The notes under the pieces were generated by a model, which was not told the DNA's origin, ran no database searches, and saw nothing but the letters and a program-made list of their open reading frames with translations. 64,000 nucleotides of DNA from Levilactobacillus zymae DSM 19395 (lineage in GTDB: Bacteria; Bacillota; Bacilli; Lactobacillales; Lactobacillaceae): the NCBI RefSeq assembly GCF_001434115.1, contig NZ_AZDW01000021.1, positions 33,199-97,198 on the forward strand, given 5' to 3'. Shown piece after piece: positions 23,969-33,036 of this stretch (position 1 is the first letter of the stretch; each line of letters starts with the position of its first letter). The position numbers and the translations under genes were made by a program.

Positions 23969-25456
23969 TTAAGCGTCCACGACACACTGGCCGGCTAACC
24001 GGCCAAAGGTCACCGCGTGACTGGCGGTCAGGCCTGGCACCCGGTCGGGATAGGCGCCCCAGAAGAAGCCCCCGGCACAGTTACCGGCGGCGTACAGTCC
24101 AGCAATGGGGGCCTCGTGTTGGTCGAGAACCTGCATCTGTGAATTGACGTGCAGGCCGTCTAGGGTGGCTAGCAGAATCCCCCCCAGGGTCACTGCGTAG
24201 TACGGCCCTTCGTCGACTGGGAACAACCGGTAGGCTTCCTTACCGAAGTCGGTGTCCTTTCCGGCGGCGCAGAGGTCGTTATAGTGGTCGACTGTCTTGG
24301 TCAGTTGGTCCACCGGCAGGTGCATCTTTTCGGCCAATTCGGCAATGCTATCGGCCTGTTGTACGTACCCCTTGTCCAGGTAGTCTTGCAGTAGCTTCTT
24401 TTCGCCATCGGTGCTGAAGATGCCCGGCCAGCCCAACCGCGAGCAGCCCAACGTATGGAACTGTTTGAGGTTGTCCATGGTCTTGGCGTTCCACACCATG
24501 ACTTCCAAGTGCCCCGGTTGGTGCATCAGCGAGTTCATGGCAAACTGGTACGGCGCGCTTTCGTTAAAGAAGCGTTCACCTTTCAAATTGACCTTGAGGA
24601 GGGGGTAGGAGCCCAACACGAACTGGTGACTTTGCCAGTCCTTGACGTAGTAGTCGTCGATGTTGGTCCCCACGGGAACCGCACCCCGGTCGAAGATGAT
24701 GCTGGCCGGTTCGAGGTCTCTGGCCGCGCCGACTTCGAGGGCGGCCACCTGACCGGACCCGTCGTCGCGCGGACTCTGGGTGTAGGTATTCTTTTTCAGG
24801 AGTGTCGGCGCCCACTTTTGCATCAAGGCCTCGTTGGCCCCGTAACCTCCGGTACACAGGATGACCCCCTGCTTGGCGGTGATTTCGCGAACCGCGTGGG
24901 TTTCGGTGTCCATCACTTGCACCCCGGTGACCCGGTTTTGCGCATCGGTCAGCAGGTGTTCCAGCTTGGTGTTGTACTGGAAGGTCACCCCCAGCGCCTG
25001 GTCGGTAGCAATCACGTACTTGCCCCAACCCCAGTCCCAGGCCTTTTCGTCGGCCGTAATTTCATTACCGGACGGGAAAGCCTTGTTCATCAAGGTTTCG
25101 TAATAGGCGTCACCCGTGGCGTAAAGGTGATCACCATTGGGCTTCAAAACCTTTTCTTCCAGCCAATCCAGGGCCTCGCCACTATGGTTGACCCAGGTCC
25201 ATAAAAGTTGTTGGTCCACGTTGTCCTGCGCGAAGGCCGAGAGAAATTCGACCAGCTCGCGTTTATCGATCTTGACGCCGGCCCGTTGTTGCGCGTGGCT
25301 GTCCACCGACGCAATCGTGTTGCGGTAGAGGTACTCGCTGTTGGCTTTCTTGTCGATCACGAGGACCTTGGCCCCCTTTTCGGCGGCGGCCCCGGCGGCA
25401 AAGCCCCCCGCATTGGCGGCTCCCACGACGATGACGTCGTATGTTTCATTCTCCAT
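23969..25456 (-). CDS. FAD-dependent fumarate reductase-like oxidoreductase
   Basis: 495 residues. The N-terminal FAD-binding motif is VIVVGAANAGGFAAGAAAEKGAKVLVIDKKA, with VILCTGGYGANEALMQKW in the middle and GLYAAGNCAGGFFWGAYPDRVPGLTASHAVTFGRLAG at the end, the FrdA/flavocytochrome c/ketosteroid dehydrogenase layout. No FMN-binding or heme domain is attached and no signal peptide is seen, so it is cytoplasmic. Members reduce fumarate, urocanate or other enoates, or act on steroids; the substrate is unknown. It is divergent from a LysR gene that probably controls it in response to the substrate. Confidence 0.85.
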   Translation of the reverse strand: MENETYDVIVVGAANAGGFAAGAAAEKGAKVLVIDKKANSEYLYRNTIASVDSHAQQRAGVKIDKRELVEFLSAFAQDNVDQQLLWTWVNHSGEALDWLEEKVLKPNGDHLYATGDAYYETLMNKAFPSGNEITADEKAWDWGWGKYVIATDQALGVTFQYNTKLEHLLTDAQNRVTGVQVMDTETHAVREITAKQGVILCTGGYGANEALMQKWAPTLLKKNTYTQSPRDDGSGQVAALEVGAARDLEPASIIFDRGAVPVGTNIDDYYVKDWQSHQFVLGSYPLLKVNLKGERFFNESAPYQFAMNSLMHQPGHLEVMVWNAKTMDNLKQFHTLGCSRLGWPGIFSTDGEKKLLQDYLDKGYVQQADSIAELAEKMHLPVDQLTKTVDHYNDLCAAGKDTDFGKEAYRLFPVDEGPYYAVTLGGILLATLDGLHVNSQMQVLDQHEAPIAGLYAAGNCAGGFFWGAYPDRVPGLTASHAVTFGRLAGQCVVDA

Positions 25457-25555
25457 GACGCTTCACTCCTTTTCGTTATCGCTTACACCCTTGATATTAA
25501 GCCATTTCTTAGCGTATGATGAAGACTAAACGGCAAGTCAAGATGACGAAATGGA

Positions 25556-26473
25556 ATGTTGAACATGAATTCAATGCAGCTTAAATGCCTCATCTCATTG
25601 GGGCAGACCCACAGTATCACCCGGACCGCGGCCAAGCTTTACGTGGCGCAGTCGACGGTCTCTAAAAATCTGAAACGCTTGGAAGATGAATTGGGGTTCC
25701 CCATCCTCACCGTCCAAGCCCACCAGACACACCTGACGCCCGAGGGCCAGTACCTCTGGACCCACGTGCAGAAACTCGATGCCCAGTTCACCGCGGTAAT
25801 CGAACACATTTACGCCCAAAAGGCCTCGACCCCGATCACCGTGGCCCACTCCATTATCCCCTTTGAACGGGCCTTTCTCCCCCTGTTCATTCAGCGCTTC
25901 GCAGCCCACCACCAGCGGCCCGTGCACCTGATCAATTTCTCGCCTTCGGCATACGCCGACAGCCTCAACCTCCTTTTGCAGCAGGAGGCGACCTTTCTGT
26001 TGATGCAAGAGGACTTCTTCCGTCACGACCCACGGATCTCCTTCACCCCGTTACTTCAGGCCCGCTACTCGGTCGTTATTCCGCGCCAGCACCCCTTAGC
26101 CGCCCACCCCCTCATCGCTTTAGATGACTTGGCCCACCAACACCTGTGGGTCTGGAACAGTGAGCCGCCGGTCCAATCCGTGGTCCAGGTCAGCCAACTC
26201 ATCCGCGACCAAGTGCCCAGTGCCACCCTCACCCCGGTCGCCAACATCGCGGAGTGTGCCATGTACGCGGCCTCGGGCGCCGGATTAGGCATCGTTCCCA
26301 GTGTGGCCTACGATACCGGCAACCCCGACGTGGTCTACAACTTCTTAGACGTCCCCATTCCCATCAACTACGGGGTCAGCTACCTGCGGACCACCAAGAA
26401 GGAAGCCTACTTTCCCGCGGTGATCCACGACCTGACCACCGCGGTCAAAACCAAGAAAGACTTATGGTCTTGA
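25556..26473 (+). CDS. LysR-family regulator (divergent from flavoprotein gene)
   Basis: About 300 residues. The winged HTH (MQLKCLISLGQTHSITRTAAKLYVAQSTVSKNLKRLEDELG) is typical of LysR, followed by a periplasmic-binding-like effector domain with AASGAGLGIVPS. Three in-frame ATGs lie within the first seven codons (25556, 25565, 25574); the true start is uncertain because the ribosome site is weak. The 99-base gap to the divergent flavoprotein gene is the expected place for its operator. Confidence 0.88.
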   Translation: MLNMNSMQLKCLISLGQTHSITRTAAKLYVAQSTVSKNLKRLEDELGFPILTVQAHQTHLTPEGQYLWTHVQKLDAQFTAVIEHIYAQKASTPITVAHSIIPFERAFLPLFIQRFAAHHQRPVHLINFSPSAYADSLNLLLQQEATFLLMQEDFFRHDPRISFTPLLQARYSVVIPRQHPLAAHPLIALDDLAHQHLWVWNSEPPVQSVVQVSQLIRDQVPSATLTPVANIAECAMYAASGAGLGIVPSVAYDTGNPDVVYNFLDVPIPINYGVSYLRTTKKEAYFPAVIHDLTTAVKTKKDLWS

Positions 26474-26478
26474 ACCAA

Positions 26479-26540
26479 AAACAGCCCCCAACCTGGTGAC
26501 CGACAACGTTTGTCGGTGCTGGCTGGGGGCTATTTTGAAG
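26479..26540. terminator. Bidirectional terminator
   Basis: CAGCCCCCA pairs with TGGGGGCT, with an inner ACCGACA/TGTCGGT stem. It separates the convergent LysR and carboxymuconolactone decarboxylase family genes. Confidence 0.8.
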
Positions 26541-26547
26541 TTAGTTA

Positions 26548-26865
26548 CTAGTCCTGATAGATTTTCTTGGCTAAGCCAAACGCGGACCACGCCTTGGGCC
26601 AACCGGTGTAAAACGCCAGGTGAGTGATCAATTCGACCATTTCGTCCTTAGTCACCCCGTGTTGTTTGGCGATCTTCATGTGGGCCTCTAATTGGGGCAC
26701 GCCCTGCGTTAACAGGCTCGCCACCGTGATCAGACTCCGGTCACGGGCGGACAGCTTGTCCTCACGGGACCAAACTTCCCCAAATAAGACGTCATCGTTC
26801 AATTCAGCGAATTTCGGGGCGAAGTCCCCCAGGTTATCGCGACCTGCAGTTTGTTTTTCGGCCAT
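26548..26865 (-). CDS. Carboxymuconolactone decarboxylase-family protein
   Basis: 105 residues from the MAEKQTAG start, which follows AGGAGA and lies one base after the cupin stop. The AhpD-like fold is indicated by LTQGVPQLEAHMKIAKQHGVTKDEMVELITHLAFYTGWPKAWSAF, but the CxxC of peroxidase members is absent. Family members work in aromatic ring catabolism or as uncharacterised redox helpers. It is last in a four-gene unit with cupin, SDR and flavodoxin-like genes, an association frequent in lactobacilli. Confidence 0.85.
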   Translation of the reverse strand: MAEKQTAGRDNLGDFAPKFAELNDDVLFGEVWSREDKLSARDRSLITVASLLTQGVPQLEAHMKIAKQHGVTKDEMVELITHLAFYTGWPKAWSAFGLAKKIYQD

Positions 26866-26866
26866 C

Positions 26867-27283
26867 TTACTTCTCTCCTTCCACAGCAGCGTATTCTTCA
26901 TCCGATACCGGTTCGAGCCATTCTGGCGTACCCGCCGTGATGGCGATGTGGGAGAACCAGCTATCCTTGGTCGCCCCGTGCCAGTGCTTGACGCCGTCGT
27001 GGGTCACGACCACGTCCCCGGCCGTCAAATGCCGGGCGGGTTGGCCGGCTTCTTGGTACCAGCCTTCCCCACCGGTCACCAGTAAAATTTGAAACCCATC
27101 GTGGTGGATGTGCCAGTTGTTCCGGCAACCAGGCTCAAAGGTCACGTTGCCGACGCCGACACTGACGTTGGGGTCGTTCACTAAACCTTGTAAGTAACTC
27201 TGACCGGTGAAGAACTTGGCGTACGCGTCGTTCTTGGGACCCATGGAAAAAATACCGTTCTTGATGTTTTCGTTGTTAGTCAT
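26867..27283 (-). CDS. Cupin-domain protein
   Basis: 138 residues with both cupin motifs: GCRNNWHIHHDGFQILLVTGGEGWYQEAG and GDVVVTHDGVKHWHGATKDSWFSHIAI, with the metal-site histidines HIHHD and KHWHG. It is a single-domain small cupin like those paired with carboxymuconolactone decarboxylase proteins. Reaction unknown. AGGAGG site before the ATG; 19 bases from the SDR gene. Confidence 0.88.
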   Translation of the reverse strand: MTNNENIKNGIFSMGPKNDAYAKFFTGQSYLQGLVNDPNVSVGVGNVTFEPGCRNNWHIHHDGFQILLVTGGEGWYQEAGQPARHLTAGDVVVTHDGVKHWHGATKDSWFSHIAITAGTPEWLEPVSDEEYAAVEGEK

Positions 27284-27302
27284 TAGTCGTTTCCTCCTAA
27301 AA

Positions 27303-28046
27303 TTAAGCTTGCTTGGTCGGGTAAATCGTAAATTCGTTGACGTTCACGTCTGCGGGTTGGTCGACCGCGAAGTTGACCACCCGCGCCACGGCGTCCGGGG
27401 TAATCCCCACGGCGTCGTAGAATTGTTGCATGCCTGTGGCCGTCTGTTGGTCGGTAATCGTGTGCAGTAATTCGGTGTTAATGGCCGCCGGGTAGAGTGA
27501 AGCGGTCCGAATGTTGGTGCCTTCCTGAGCACTTTCCATCCGAATGACTTCCATCAGGTTGCGAACGGCGAACTTGGTGGCGCCGTAGACCCCAGCCCCG
27601 GCAAAACTCTTCAGGCCGGCGACCGATGACGTGGTGATGATCTGCCCGTGTTTCTGGGCGGTAAAGGTCGGCATCACTGCCGCCACCCCGTTGAGGACCC
27701 CCTTCAAATTAATGTCGATCATCGCGTTCCATTCGTCGACGTGTAGCGCACTAATGGGCGAACTGGGCATGATGCCGGCGTTATTGAAGATGACGTCCAA
27801 GCCACCAAAGGTCGTTTTGGCGTGGTCGACCAGGGCTTGCACCTCGGTCGGCTTAGTCACATCGGTCACGTGGTAGCTGGCTTGACCGCCGGCATCCTGA
27901 ATGGCCTGGACAATGGCTTGGAGCCGGTCTTCTCGCCGGGCCCCCAAGACCACCTTGGCACCGTTTTGGGCTAAGAGCTTAGCGCTGGCTTCGCCGATAC
28001 CGGACGAGGCACCCGTAATTACGATAACTTTATCTTTAACTGTCAT
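27303..28046 (-). CDS. Short-chain dehydrogenase/reductase
   Basis: 247 residues, classical SDR. Cofactor motif ITGASSGIGEASAKLLAQNGAKVVLGARRED, where the Arg-Arg after strand 2 favours NADP(H); NNAGIMPSSP; catalytic Ser-Tyr-Lys seen as TSSVAGLKSFAGAGVYGATKFAV (Y-x3-K). Substrate unknown. It is the second gene of the redox cluster, three bases after the flavodoxin-like gene. Confidence 0.92.
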   Translation of the reverse strand: MTVKDKVIVITGASSGIGEASAKLLAQNGAKVVLGARREDRLQAIVQAIQDAGGQASYHVTDVTKPTEVQALVDHAKTTFGGLDVIFNNAGIMPSSPISALHVDEWNAMIDINLKGVLNGVAAVMPTFTAQKHGQIITTSSVAGLKSFAGAGVYGATKFAVRNLMEVIRMESAQEGTNIRTASLYPAAINTELLHTITDQQTATGMQQFYDAVGITPDAVARVVNFAVDQPADVNVNEFTIYPTKQA

Positions 28047-28049
28047 AAG

Positions 28050-28589
28050 TTAACTCTCCTTTAATTGAGTGACGTGCTGATTAAAATAGGGTTGGAGCCA
28101 ATGGTCCACGGCCGGAGCCGCCCGGGCGACCCGCGAGCCCCGAATCGGCAACCCCGGACGCACCACGGCGCGGGGACACAGCCGTTGTAGGTCGGCCACA
28201 CTCTGCCCCAGGCCACTGCCCTCGTGGGTCGCAAACGGATAGATCACTCGCGGGGATGGCGCGGTTTGGGTGAGTAACGTGGCAATCACCCGCGGCACGT
28301 GGCCGAACCAGATGGGATACCCCAGAAACCAGACGGGCGCTTGTAAGGTCGCGGCGTCTAGCGGCTGAAGCGCTGGTAAGACCTGATTGGTCAATTCCAC
28401 CTTGGCACGGTGGAGCACCGCCGGGTAGCTCACGGGATAGGCGACTTGCGGTTGCAGGGCCACCGCCGACACGTTCAGGCGGTCCCCCAAGAGGCGGGCG
28501 ACCTGGGCCGTTTGTCCCTCGCGAACCAGGGATGGCTGACCATGGACCAGGGTTTCGCCGGGAGCGGAAAAGAACATTAACGCGGGCAT
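28050..28589 (-). CDS. Flavodoxin-like protein
   Basis: 179 residues. It resembles short flavodoxin/FMN proteins of this genus: a first beta strand MPALMFFSAPGET, a central APVWFLGYPIWFGHVPRVIATLL (the W-x-GYPIWW-like FMN loop) and IYPFATHEGSGLGQSVADL. The phosphate-binding loop is not a canonical TxTGNT. Probably an electron carrier or quinone-reductase-type FMN protein for the cluster. It is the first gene of the unit, and the LysR gene upstream on the same strand is the likely regulator. Confidence 0.78.
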   Translation of the reverse strand: MPALMFFSAPGETLVHGQPSLVREGQTAQVARLLGDRLNVSAVALQPQVAYPVSYPAVLHRAKVELTNQVLPALQPLDAATLQAPVWFLGYPIWFGHVPRVIATLLTQTAPSPRVIYPFATHEGSGLGQSVADLQRLCPRAVVRPGLPIRGSRVARAAPAVDHWLQPYFNQHVTQLKES

Positions 28590-28718
28590 CGGCTCCCCTC
28601 CTTTCGGGTTGCGTCTTGATAACAGAACCTAGTGTACGGCCAAAATAGCTATAGGTCTAATGCTTTTTATAAACCGATTAATGCTTATGAGGCATATCAG
28701 CAGTGCATTCAATTCCAT

Positions 28719-28750
28719 AAAAAAACGCGCCGCCGATTAGGCGAACGCGT
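28719..28750 (-). terminator. Terminator overlapping the end of the LysR gene
   Basis: On the minus strand CGCGTTCGCC pairs with GGCGGCGCG and is followed by seven T residues; it overlaps the last codons of the LysR gene. The flavodoxin-like gene therefore needs its own promoter in 28590-28718. Confidence 0.78.
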
Positions 28751-29618
28751 CTTGAAAGTAATGAATAAATTCGGTCACGACCGGCGTCAACACCCGGTCC
28801 TTACGCCAGACCAGCACACAGTTGGTCTGAATGGCCGGCTTCAACGGAATGAACCGCGTGTCGGCCGGTTGGCGGTTGGTAACGGCGCCGGCGATCATCA
28901 ACGCCGCGGCCACCTGGTGGGCCACCAGTGGTAGCACGTTAAAACTCAGGTTGTAGGTACCCACGATGTTGAGTTGCTCGTGGGTCAACCCCGACCAGTC
29001 GGTCAACAAGCACTGCACCTCCGGCCGGTTGGAAATCATCAGTGGCATCCCCGCCAAGTCACTGGGCGCCACGCTGTCCTGCTGGGCCAGGAAGGCATCG
29101 GCGGCCACTAGCAGGCCCCAGGTTTCGGTCCGCGGTAGGGTCAGCGTCGCGTATTTATCGGTATTGACCGGCTCCAGCAAAATCGCCAGGTCGATCAAAC
29201 CTTTGTCCAGTTGGTCGGTGATGATGTCGCTGGCACTGCTGAAGATGTGAAAGGTCACCTGCGGGTAGTCGCTCACGAAGTCCTCCAGCATCATCGCCAG
29301 AGTATCGGAGTTATCCGCCTCGACACAGCCCACCGCCACGTGACCGCTGAAGAGTTGTTGCCGGCGGTTAGCAAATTCCTGTTCCGTTTGCTGGGTCAGC
29401 TGTAAGATTTCGGCCGCCCGGCTCTTCAAAAAGAGACCCGCCTCGGTGAGGACGAGTCCCTTATTCTGCCGCTCGAACAACGGGGTGCCGAGTTGGGTTT
29501 CTAATTCTTTTAATTGGCGACTTAGCGTCGGCTGCGTCACGTGCAACCGTGCCGCGGCCCGCGAAATATTTTCCTCTTCCGCGATCGTCCAAAAGTATCG
29601 TAATAGCCGTAACTCCAC
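28737..29618 (-). CDS. LysR-family regulator (redox cluster)
   Basis: 293 residues with a GTG start after AAAGGAAG. HTH: MELRLLRYFWTIAEEENISRAAARLHVTQPTLSRQLKELETQLGTPLFERQ; C-terminal effector domain follows. It lies directly upstream of the flavodoxin-SDR-cupin cluster on the same strand, a common arrangement for the regulator of that cluster. Effector unknown. Confidence 0.92.
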   Translation of the reverse strand: MELRLLRYFWTIAEEENISRAAARLHVTQPTLSRQLKELETQLGTPLFERQNKGLVLTEAGLFLKSRAAEILQLTQQTEQEFANRRQQLFSGHVAVGCVEADNSDTLAMMLEDFVSDYPQVTFHIFSSASDIITDQLDKGLIDLAILLEPVNTDKYATLTLPRTETWGLLVAADAFLAQQDSVAPSDLAGMPLMISNRPEVQCLLTDWSGLTHEQLNIVGTYNLSFNVLPLVAHQVAAALMIAGAVTNRQPADTRFIPLKPAIQTNCVLVWRKDRVLTPVVTEFIHYFQDAFA

Positions 29619-29636
29619 GCCGCCACTTCCTTTAAG

Positions 29637-31064
29637 TTAAAATTCCGGGAGTTCCGGGAACAGTTCTCTGAGCTGAACGCGCGGGTCTTTGGTCTGCGTG
29701 TCGCGCTCCTGTAGGACCTGCGTGACTCCCTGGTAGGTAAACATCAACAGGTCAGCGCCAAATTCGTCTTTGACCTGGTAGAACTGAATCCCCGCTTGCA
29801 TCGCCATCAAGATGAAGTGTTGGCAGCGGAAATTCAGATCCTTGTAGACCGGCAACAGGGCCACGCTGTTCAGCCGTTGGTAGCGCCAAGCGTTGGCGAC
29901 CCGCAACCCGTAGTCCATCAGACTGTGCTGGTCGACTCGGGTCATGATCTTGGCCGCCGGCGTCAATTCCGGATGGGTCAAAACCTCACCCAAGTCGTCG
30001 ATGGCCCCCCACTGTTCCGTGTGAGCGTGCAGGTCTTGGGCCATGGTCTTCATGGCGTGGAAAATCTCTTCGCCCGCAGTCTGAAATTGCGTGGGTTGGT
30101 CCGGCTGTTCCAGGGCCACGGCGATGTTTTGTTGCCGCGCCGCCGTCAGGACCGCCGCCAGATTAGTGGTCGGTAAAGGCGTGACCAGCAGATAGATCAT
30201 GAAGGTCTTTAAGAAGTATAGCGCGTGGCGACTGACCCCGTTGGCGGTAAACGGCGTGTTGTCGAATCCGTTGAATTCCAGATAGCCAATCCCTCCGGTC
30301 AAAAAGTCTTGCGGAGTGGGTTGACCCTTCAAGGTCACGGGACCGGCCGGCGCGGAGTCACCCGCGGCAGCCAACCGTTGCAGGGCACCCAGATGGGCCC
30401 CCAACGAGGTATAGGTCACCGGCGTCCCCGCCGGTAACGCGCCGCAGTAACGCAAGCTCCGCACCGGGCGTTGGGGCAGTTCCGGTAACGTGTCCAGAAA
30501 ACCCGGTTCGGCCATCGGCGTTGCCCCGAACAGGTAAGTCAGGAGCCATTGATACCGCACGAAGTTCTGGGCGACCCGGAAGTAAAGTTCGTTCTTAAAG
30601 GCCACCACGGAATCGAAGTCGGCCGTGTAGTGGCTGTACAGGCGGTGAATCACGGGATCGGGTAAGCTGTAACTGATTTTGACCCCGGTCAGCCAGTCGG
30701 TCTGGTGCCCCGCCCCGGCGCTGGCCAGTTCGGCCGCGTCAATTTTCGGCGGCAGGGACAACGGCCAGATACGGTCGTCGCCCTCCAAAGACCGGTAGGC
30801 CACCGTTTGTAGGGTGTCCAACCGATCCAAGATGCCCCCGATGTTGGGATTGGGCTCCGTCACCAAGGTGACCTGACTGGGCCGTTTGCCTTCACGCAGG
30901 TACGGATGATGCGGTCGGTTGGCCCAGGCGCGCGGTTGGGGACGACGGCTGAGGTGACCATGCTGGTCGACCCGGTGCTCCGTCAATTTAATGCCCACTA
31001 AACTATGATAAAGTTGCTCTGATAAATTTTCTTCTCGAATAACCGCTAATAAGTTTTCCAGCAT
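29637..31064 (-). CDS. gshA: Glutamate-cysteine ligase
   Basis: 475 residues from the ATG (MLENLL) that follows GGGGA; the longer reading from a TTG adds eight codons. It catalyses gamma-glutamylcysteine formation, the first step of glutathione synthesis. Family segments: VGIKLTEHRVDQHG, VTLVTEPNPNIGGILDRLDTL, WPLSLPP, TGVKISYSLP and FKNELYFRVAQNFVRYQWLLTYLFGATP, as in GshA and the N-terminal part of GshAB. There is no ATP-grasp glutathione synthetase domain, so either gshB is elsewhere or gamma-glutamylcysteine is the end product. Confidence 0.9.
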   Translation of the reverse strand: MLENLLAVIREENLSEQLYHSLVGIKLTEHRVDQHGHLSRRPQPRAWANRPHHPYLREGKRPSQVTLVTEPNPNIGGILDRLDTLQTVAYRSLEGDDRIWPLSLPPKIDAAELASAGAGHQTDWLTGVKISYSLPDPVIHRLYSHYTADFDSVVAFKNELYFRVAQNFVRYQWLLTYLFGATPMAEPGFLDTLPELPQRPVRSLRYCGALPAGTPVTYTSLGAHLGALQRLAAAGDSAPAGPVTLKGQPTPQDFLTGGIGYLEFNGFDNTPFTANGVSRHALYFLKTFMIYLLVTPLPTTNLAAVLTAARQQNIAVALEQPDQPTQFQTAGEEIFHAMKTMAQDLHAHTEQWGAIDDLGEVLTHPELTPAAKIMTRVDQHSLMDYGLRVANAWRYQRLNSVALLPVYKDLNFRCQHFILMAMQAGIQFYQVKDEFGADLLMFTYQGVTQVLQERDTQTKDPRVQLRELFPELPEF

Positions 31065-31105
31065 GGCGGTAACATCCCCTGACTGCAAATAACCCGTTTA
31101 CCTAA

Positions 31106-31134
31106 AGTTTAGCCAAAAGCGGCGTCCCTGTCAC
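31106..31134 (-). promoter_or_regulatory. Promoter of gshA
   Basis: On the minus strand GTGACA (31134-31129) and TAAACT (31111-31106) are separated by 17 bases, about 40 bases upstream of the gshA start. Confidence 0.65.
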
Positions 31135-31280
31135 TAATCTGGCTTAAATTTCTTGCGAAAAACGCAACTTTTATTTTTGCCGAATGCCGGGTGCAGTGGC
31201 GGGCCAAAATAGGACCCAAAGTTCAGTAAATCAAGTGGAGTTTTAGCCCGTCGTCAATGATACTTACGTTCACTTAAATG

Positions 31281-31324
31281 ACTATAAAAGGAACACCCCA
31301 CATTAAAATTCTTAGGGTGTTCCT
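31281..31324 (-). terminator. Probable terminator of the deo operon
   Basis: AGGAACACCC (31289-31298) pairs with GGGTGTTCCT (31315-31324); on the minus strand TTTTATAG follows. It lies beyond repeat copy A, so that repeat would be inside the 3' end of the deo transcript. Confidence 0.6.
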
Positions 31325-31430
31325 CTTCAAACCAGCTTTTCCATTTATTTCCGCAATATAGGACTGATAACCACGTAAAGTCTTGCCGCCGTCTACTCTA
31401 TCTAGCTCTATCTAGCCTTAACCATCAAAA

Positions 31431-31590
31431 GTACAGCCCGGAGGCGAGCAGGGGCTCAGCCAGCGAAATTATGGTTAGTCGACGTCCTTTGTCGGCTTAC
31501 CATAAGGTCGAGTTTGAAGACTCGCGTTTTTTGCGAGGCTTCAAATCGTGCCCGCAGGCGTTCCAGCCCCTGAGCGCCGGAGGGCGACCA
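31431..31590 (+). repeat. Dispersed three-stem repeat, copy A
   Basis: Outer arms CAGGGGCT (from 31449) and AGCCCCTG (to 31572); hairpin 1 TTATGGT...ACCATAA around TAGTCGACG...GTCGGCTT; hairpin 2 TTTGAAG...CTTCAAA with inner CTCGC/GCGAG. Conserved junctions AAGGTCGAG and ATCGTGCCC. It is closely related to copy B, and differences in stems are matched on both sides. Lies in the 557-base gap between gshA and pdp. Confidence 0.85.
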
Positions 31591-31621
31591 GTTTTAACTT
31601 TAGTGTCATTCCAAAATTGCG

Positions 31622-32920
31622 TTAACGAATCGTTTCGTGGATCAAGGTCACGGGTTCGGCGTGGTCGCTGATTTCGATGTTGTCGTACAACAACTTCTTG
31701 ATATCGTCCACGTCTTCACGGTCACTGTAGATGGTCAACAGGGATTCGCCTTCCTTGACCTGGTCACCGATCTTCTTGTTCATCATGATACCGACCGCGT
31801 AGTCCAGCTTGTCGTCAGCCTTTTGCCGACCACCGCCGAGTAACATGGAGGCAATCCCCATTTCATCGGCTGCGACCTTGCTGACCACACCGGCCTTTTG
31901 CGCGGGCAGGTCAATCTTGAACTTGGCTTGCGGCATGATTTCTGGGTGATCGACCACGTTCCGGTCCCCGCCTTGAGCAGCGACCATGTCGCCAAACTTC
32001 TTCAACGCTGAGCCGTCGGTAATGGTTTGTTCACACATCTTGCGGGCATCGTCTAAGTTGTCGGCCTTCTTGGCCATGACGACCATGTGGGCACCTAAGG
32101 TTAAGACTAAGTCGGTAATGTCCTTGGGACCGTTCCCCTTCAGGATGTCGATGGATTCCTTGATTTCCAAGGCGTTTCCGATAGCGTTCCCTAACGGTTG
32201 GTTCATGTCGGAGATGATGGCCATGCAGTCCATGCCGACTCCCTTACCGATTTCAACCAACGCGTGGGCTAATTCCCGCGAATCGTCCAAGGTCTTCATG
32301 AAGGCCCCGGAACCGGTCTTAACGTCGATGACTAAGGCATCGGTGCCGGAAGCAATCTTCTTACTCATGATGGAGCTGGCAATCAACGGAATGGAGTCCA
32401 CCGTGTCGGTCACGTCCCGTAAGGCGTAGATCTTCTTGTCGGCGGGCGCGATGTTCCCGGTAGCCCCGACGATGGCACACTTAACGTCTTGGACCTGCTT
32501 GAGGAAGTCCTTTTCGCTGATTTCGACCGTGTAACCTGGAATCGCTTCCAATTTATCTAAGGTCCCACCGGTATGGCCTAAGCCCCGGCCGGAGATCATG
32601 GGTACCGGAATTCCTAAAGCCGCCACGATTGGGGCCAACGGAATACTGGTCTTGTCACCCACCCCACCGGTCGAGTGCTTGTCGGCCTTGATGCCGTCGA
32701 TACTCGAGAGGTCCAGGTGGTCACCGGACTTCATCATGGCCATGGTCAATTCGGAACGTTCCGCATCGGTCATGTCCTTGAAGTAGGTCGCCATCAGAAA
32801 GGCACTGGTTTGGTAATCTGGAATTTCACCGGAAACGACCCCGTCAACGAAGGTTTGGATTTCTTCTTTAGTCAGTTCGCCGCCGTTACGTTTCTTATCG
32901 ATAATGTCAACCATTCTCAT
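31622..32920 (-). CDS. pdp: Pyrimidine-nucleoside phosphorylase
   Basis: 432 residues. Phosphorolysis of uridine, thymidine and deoxyuridine to base and (deoxy)ribose 1-phosphate. Thymidine phosphorylase family signature at about 110-125, [20 protein letters not shown], plus [26 protein letters not shown] and [22 protein letters not shown] follows a GGAG site with 9-base spacing. Last gene of the deo operon, separated from deoR by a large hairpin that could process or stabilise the RNA. Confidence 0.95.
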   Translation of the reverse strand: MRMVDIIDKKRNGGELTKEEIQTFVDGVVSGEIPDYQTSAFLMATYFKDMTDAERSELTMAMMKSGDHLDLSSIDGIKADKHSTGGVGDKTSIPLAPIVAALGIPVPMISGRGLGHTGGTLDKLEAIPGYTVEISEKDFLKQVQDVKCAIVGATGNIAPADKKIYALRDVTDTVDSIPLIASSIMSKKIASGTDALVIDVKTGSGAFMKTLDDSRELAHALVEIGKGVGMDCMAIISDMNQPLGNAIGNALEIKESIDILKGNGPKDITDLVLTLGAHMVVMAKKADNLDDARKMCEQTITDGSALKKFGDMVAAQGGDRNVVDHPEIMPQAKFKIDLPAQKAGVVSKVAADEMGIASMLLGGGRQKADDKLDYAVGIMMNKKIGDQVKEGESLLTIYSDREDVDDIKKLLYDNIEISDHAEPVTLIHETIR

Positions 32921-32982
32921 GCTTAGGTCACTCCATTTCTAGTCGTTGACGCCCCTAAGACGTCAGGGTTTTTCCTCATAGG

Positions 32983-33036
32983 GTAAGCGAAAGGCAGTCG
33001 CCGCCGTTCGGCTGGCGGACTGCCCCTGTCGCTTAC
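32983..33036 (-). other. Large hairpin between deoR and pdp
   Basis: GTAAGCG (32983-32989) pairs with CGCTTAC (33030-33036), and inside this GGCAGTC pairs with GACTGCC and a further GC-rich stem. The hairpin overlaps the stop of deoR. No T run follows at once on the minus strand, so a processing or stability role is more likely than termination. Confidence 0.6.

Noticed and set aside
24455..25204. 249-residue plus-strand ORF opposite the flavoprotein gene
   Set aside because: Antisense shadow; the minus-strand frame has clear FAD motifs.
31441..31596. Repeat copy A as a simple rho-independent terminator
   Set aside because: The element has three stems and conserved junctions but no T run, and related copies occur in varied orientation to nearby genes.
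31471..31671. 66-residue ORF across repeat copy A
   Set aside because: It reads through the structured repeat and into the antisense of pdp; no ribosome site.
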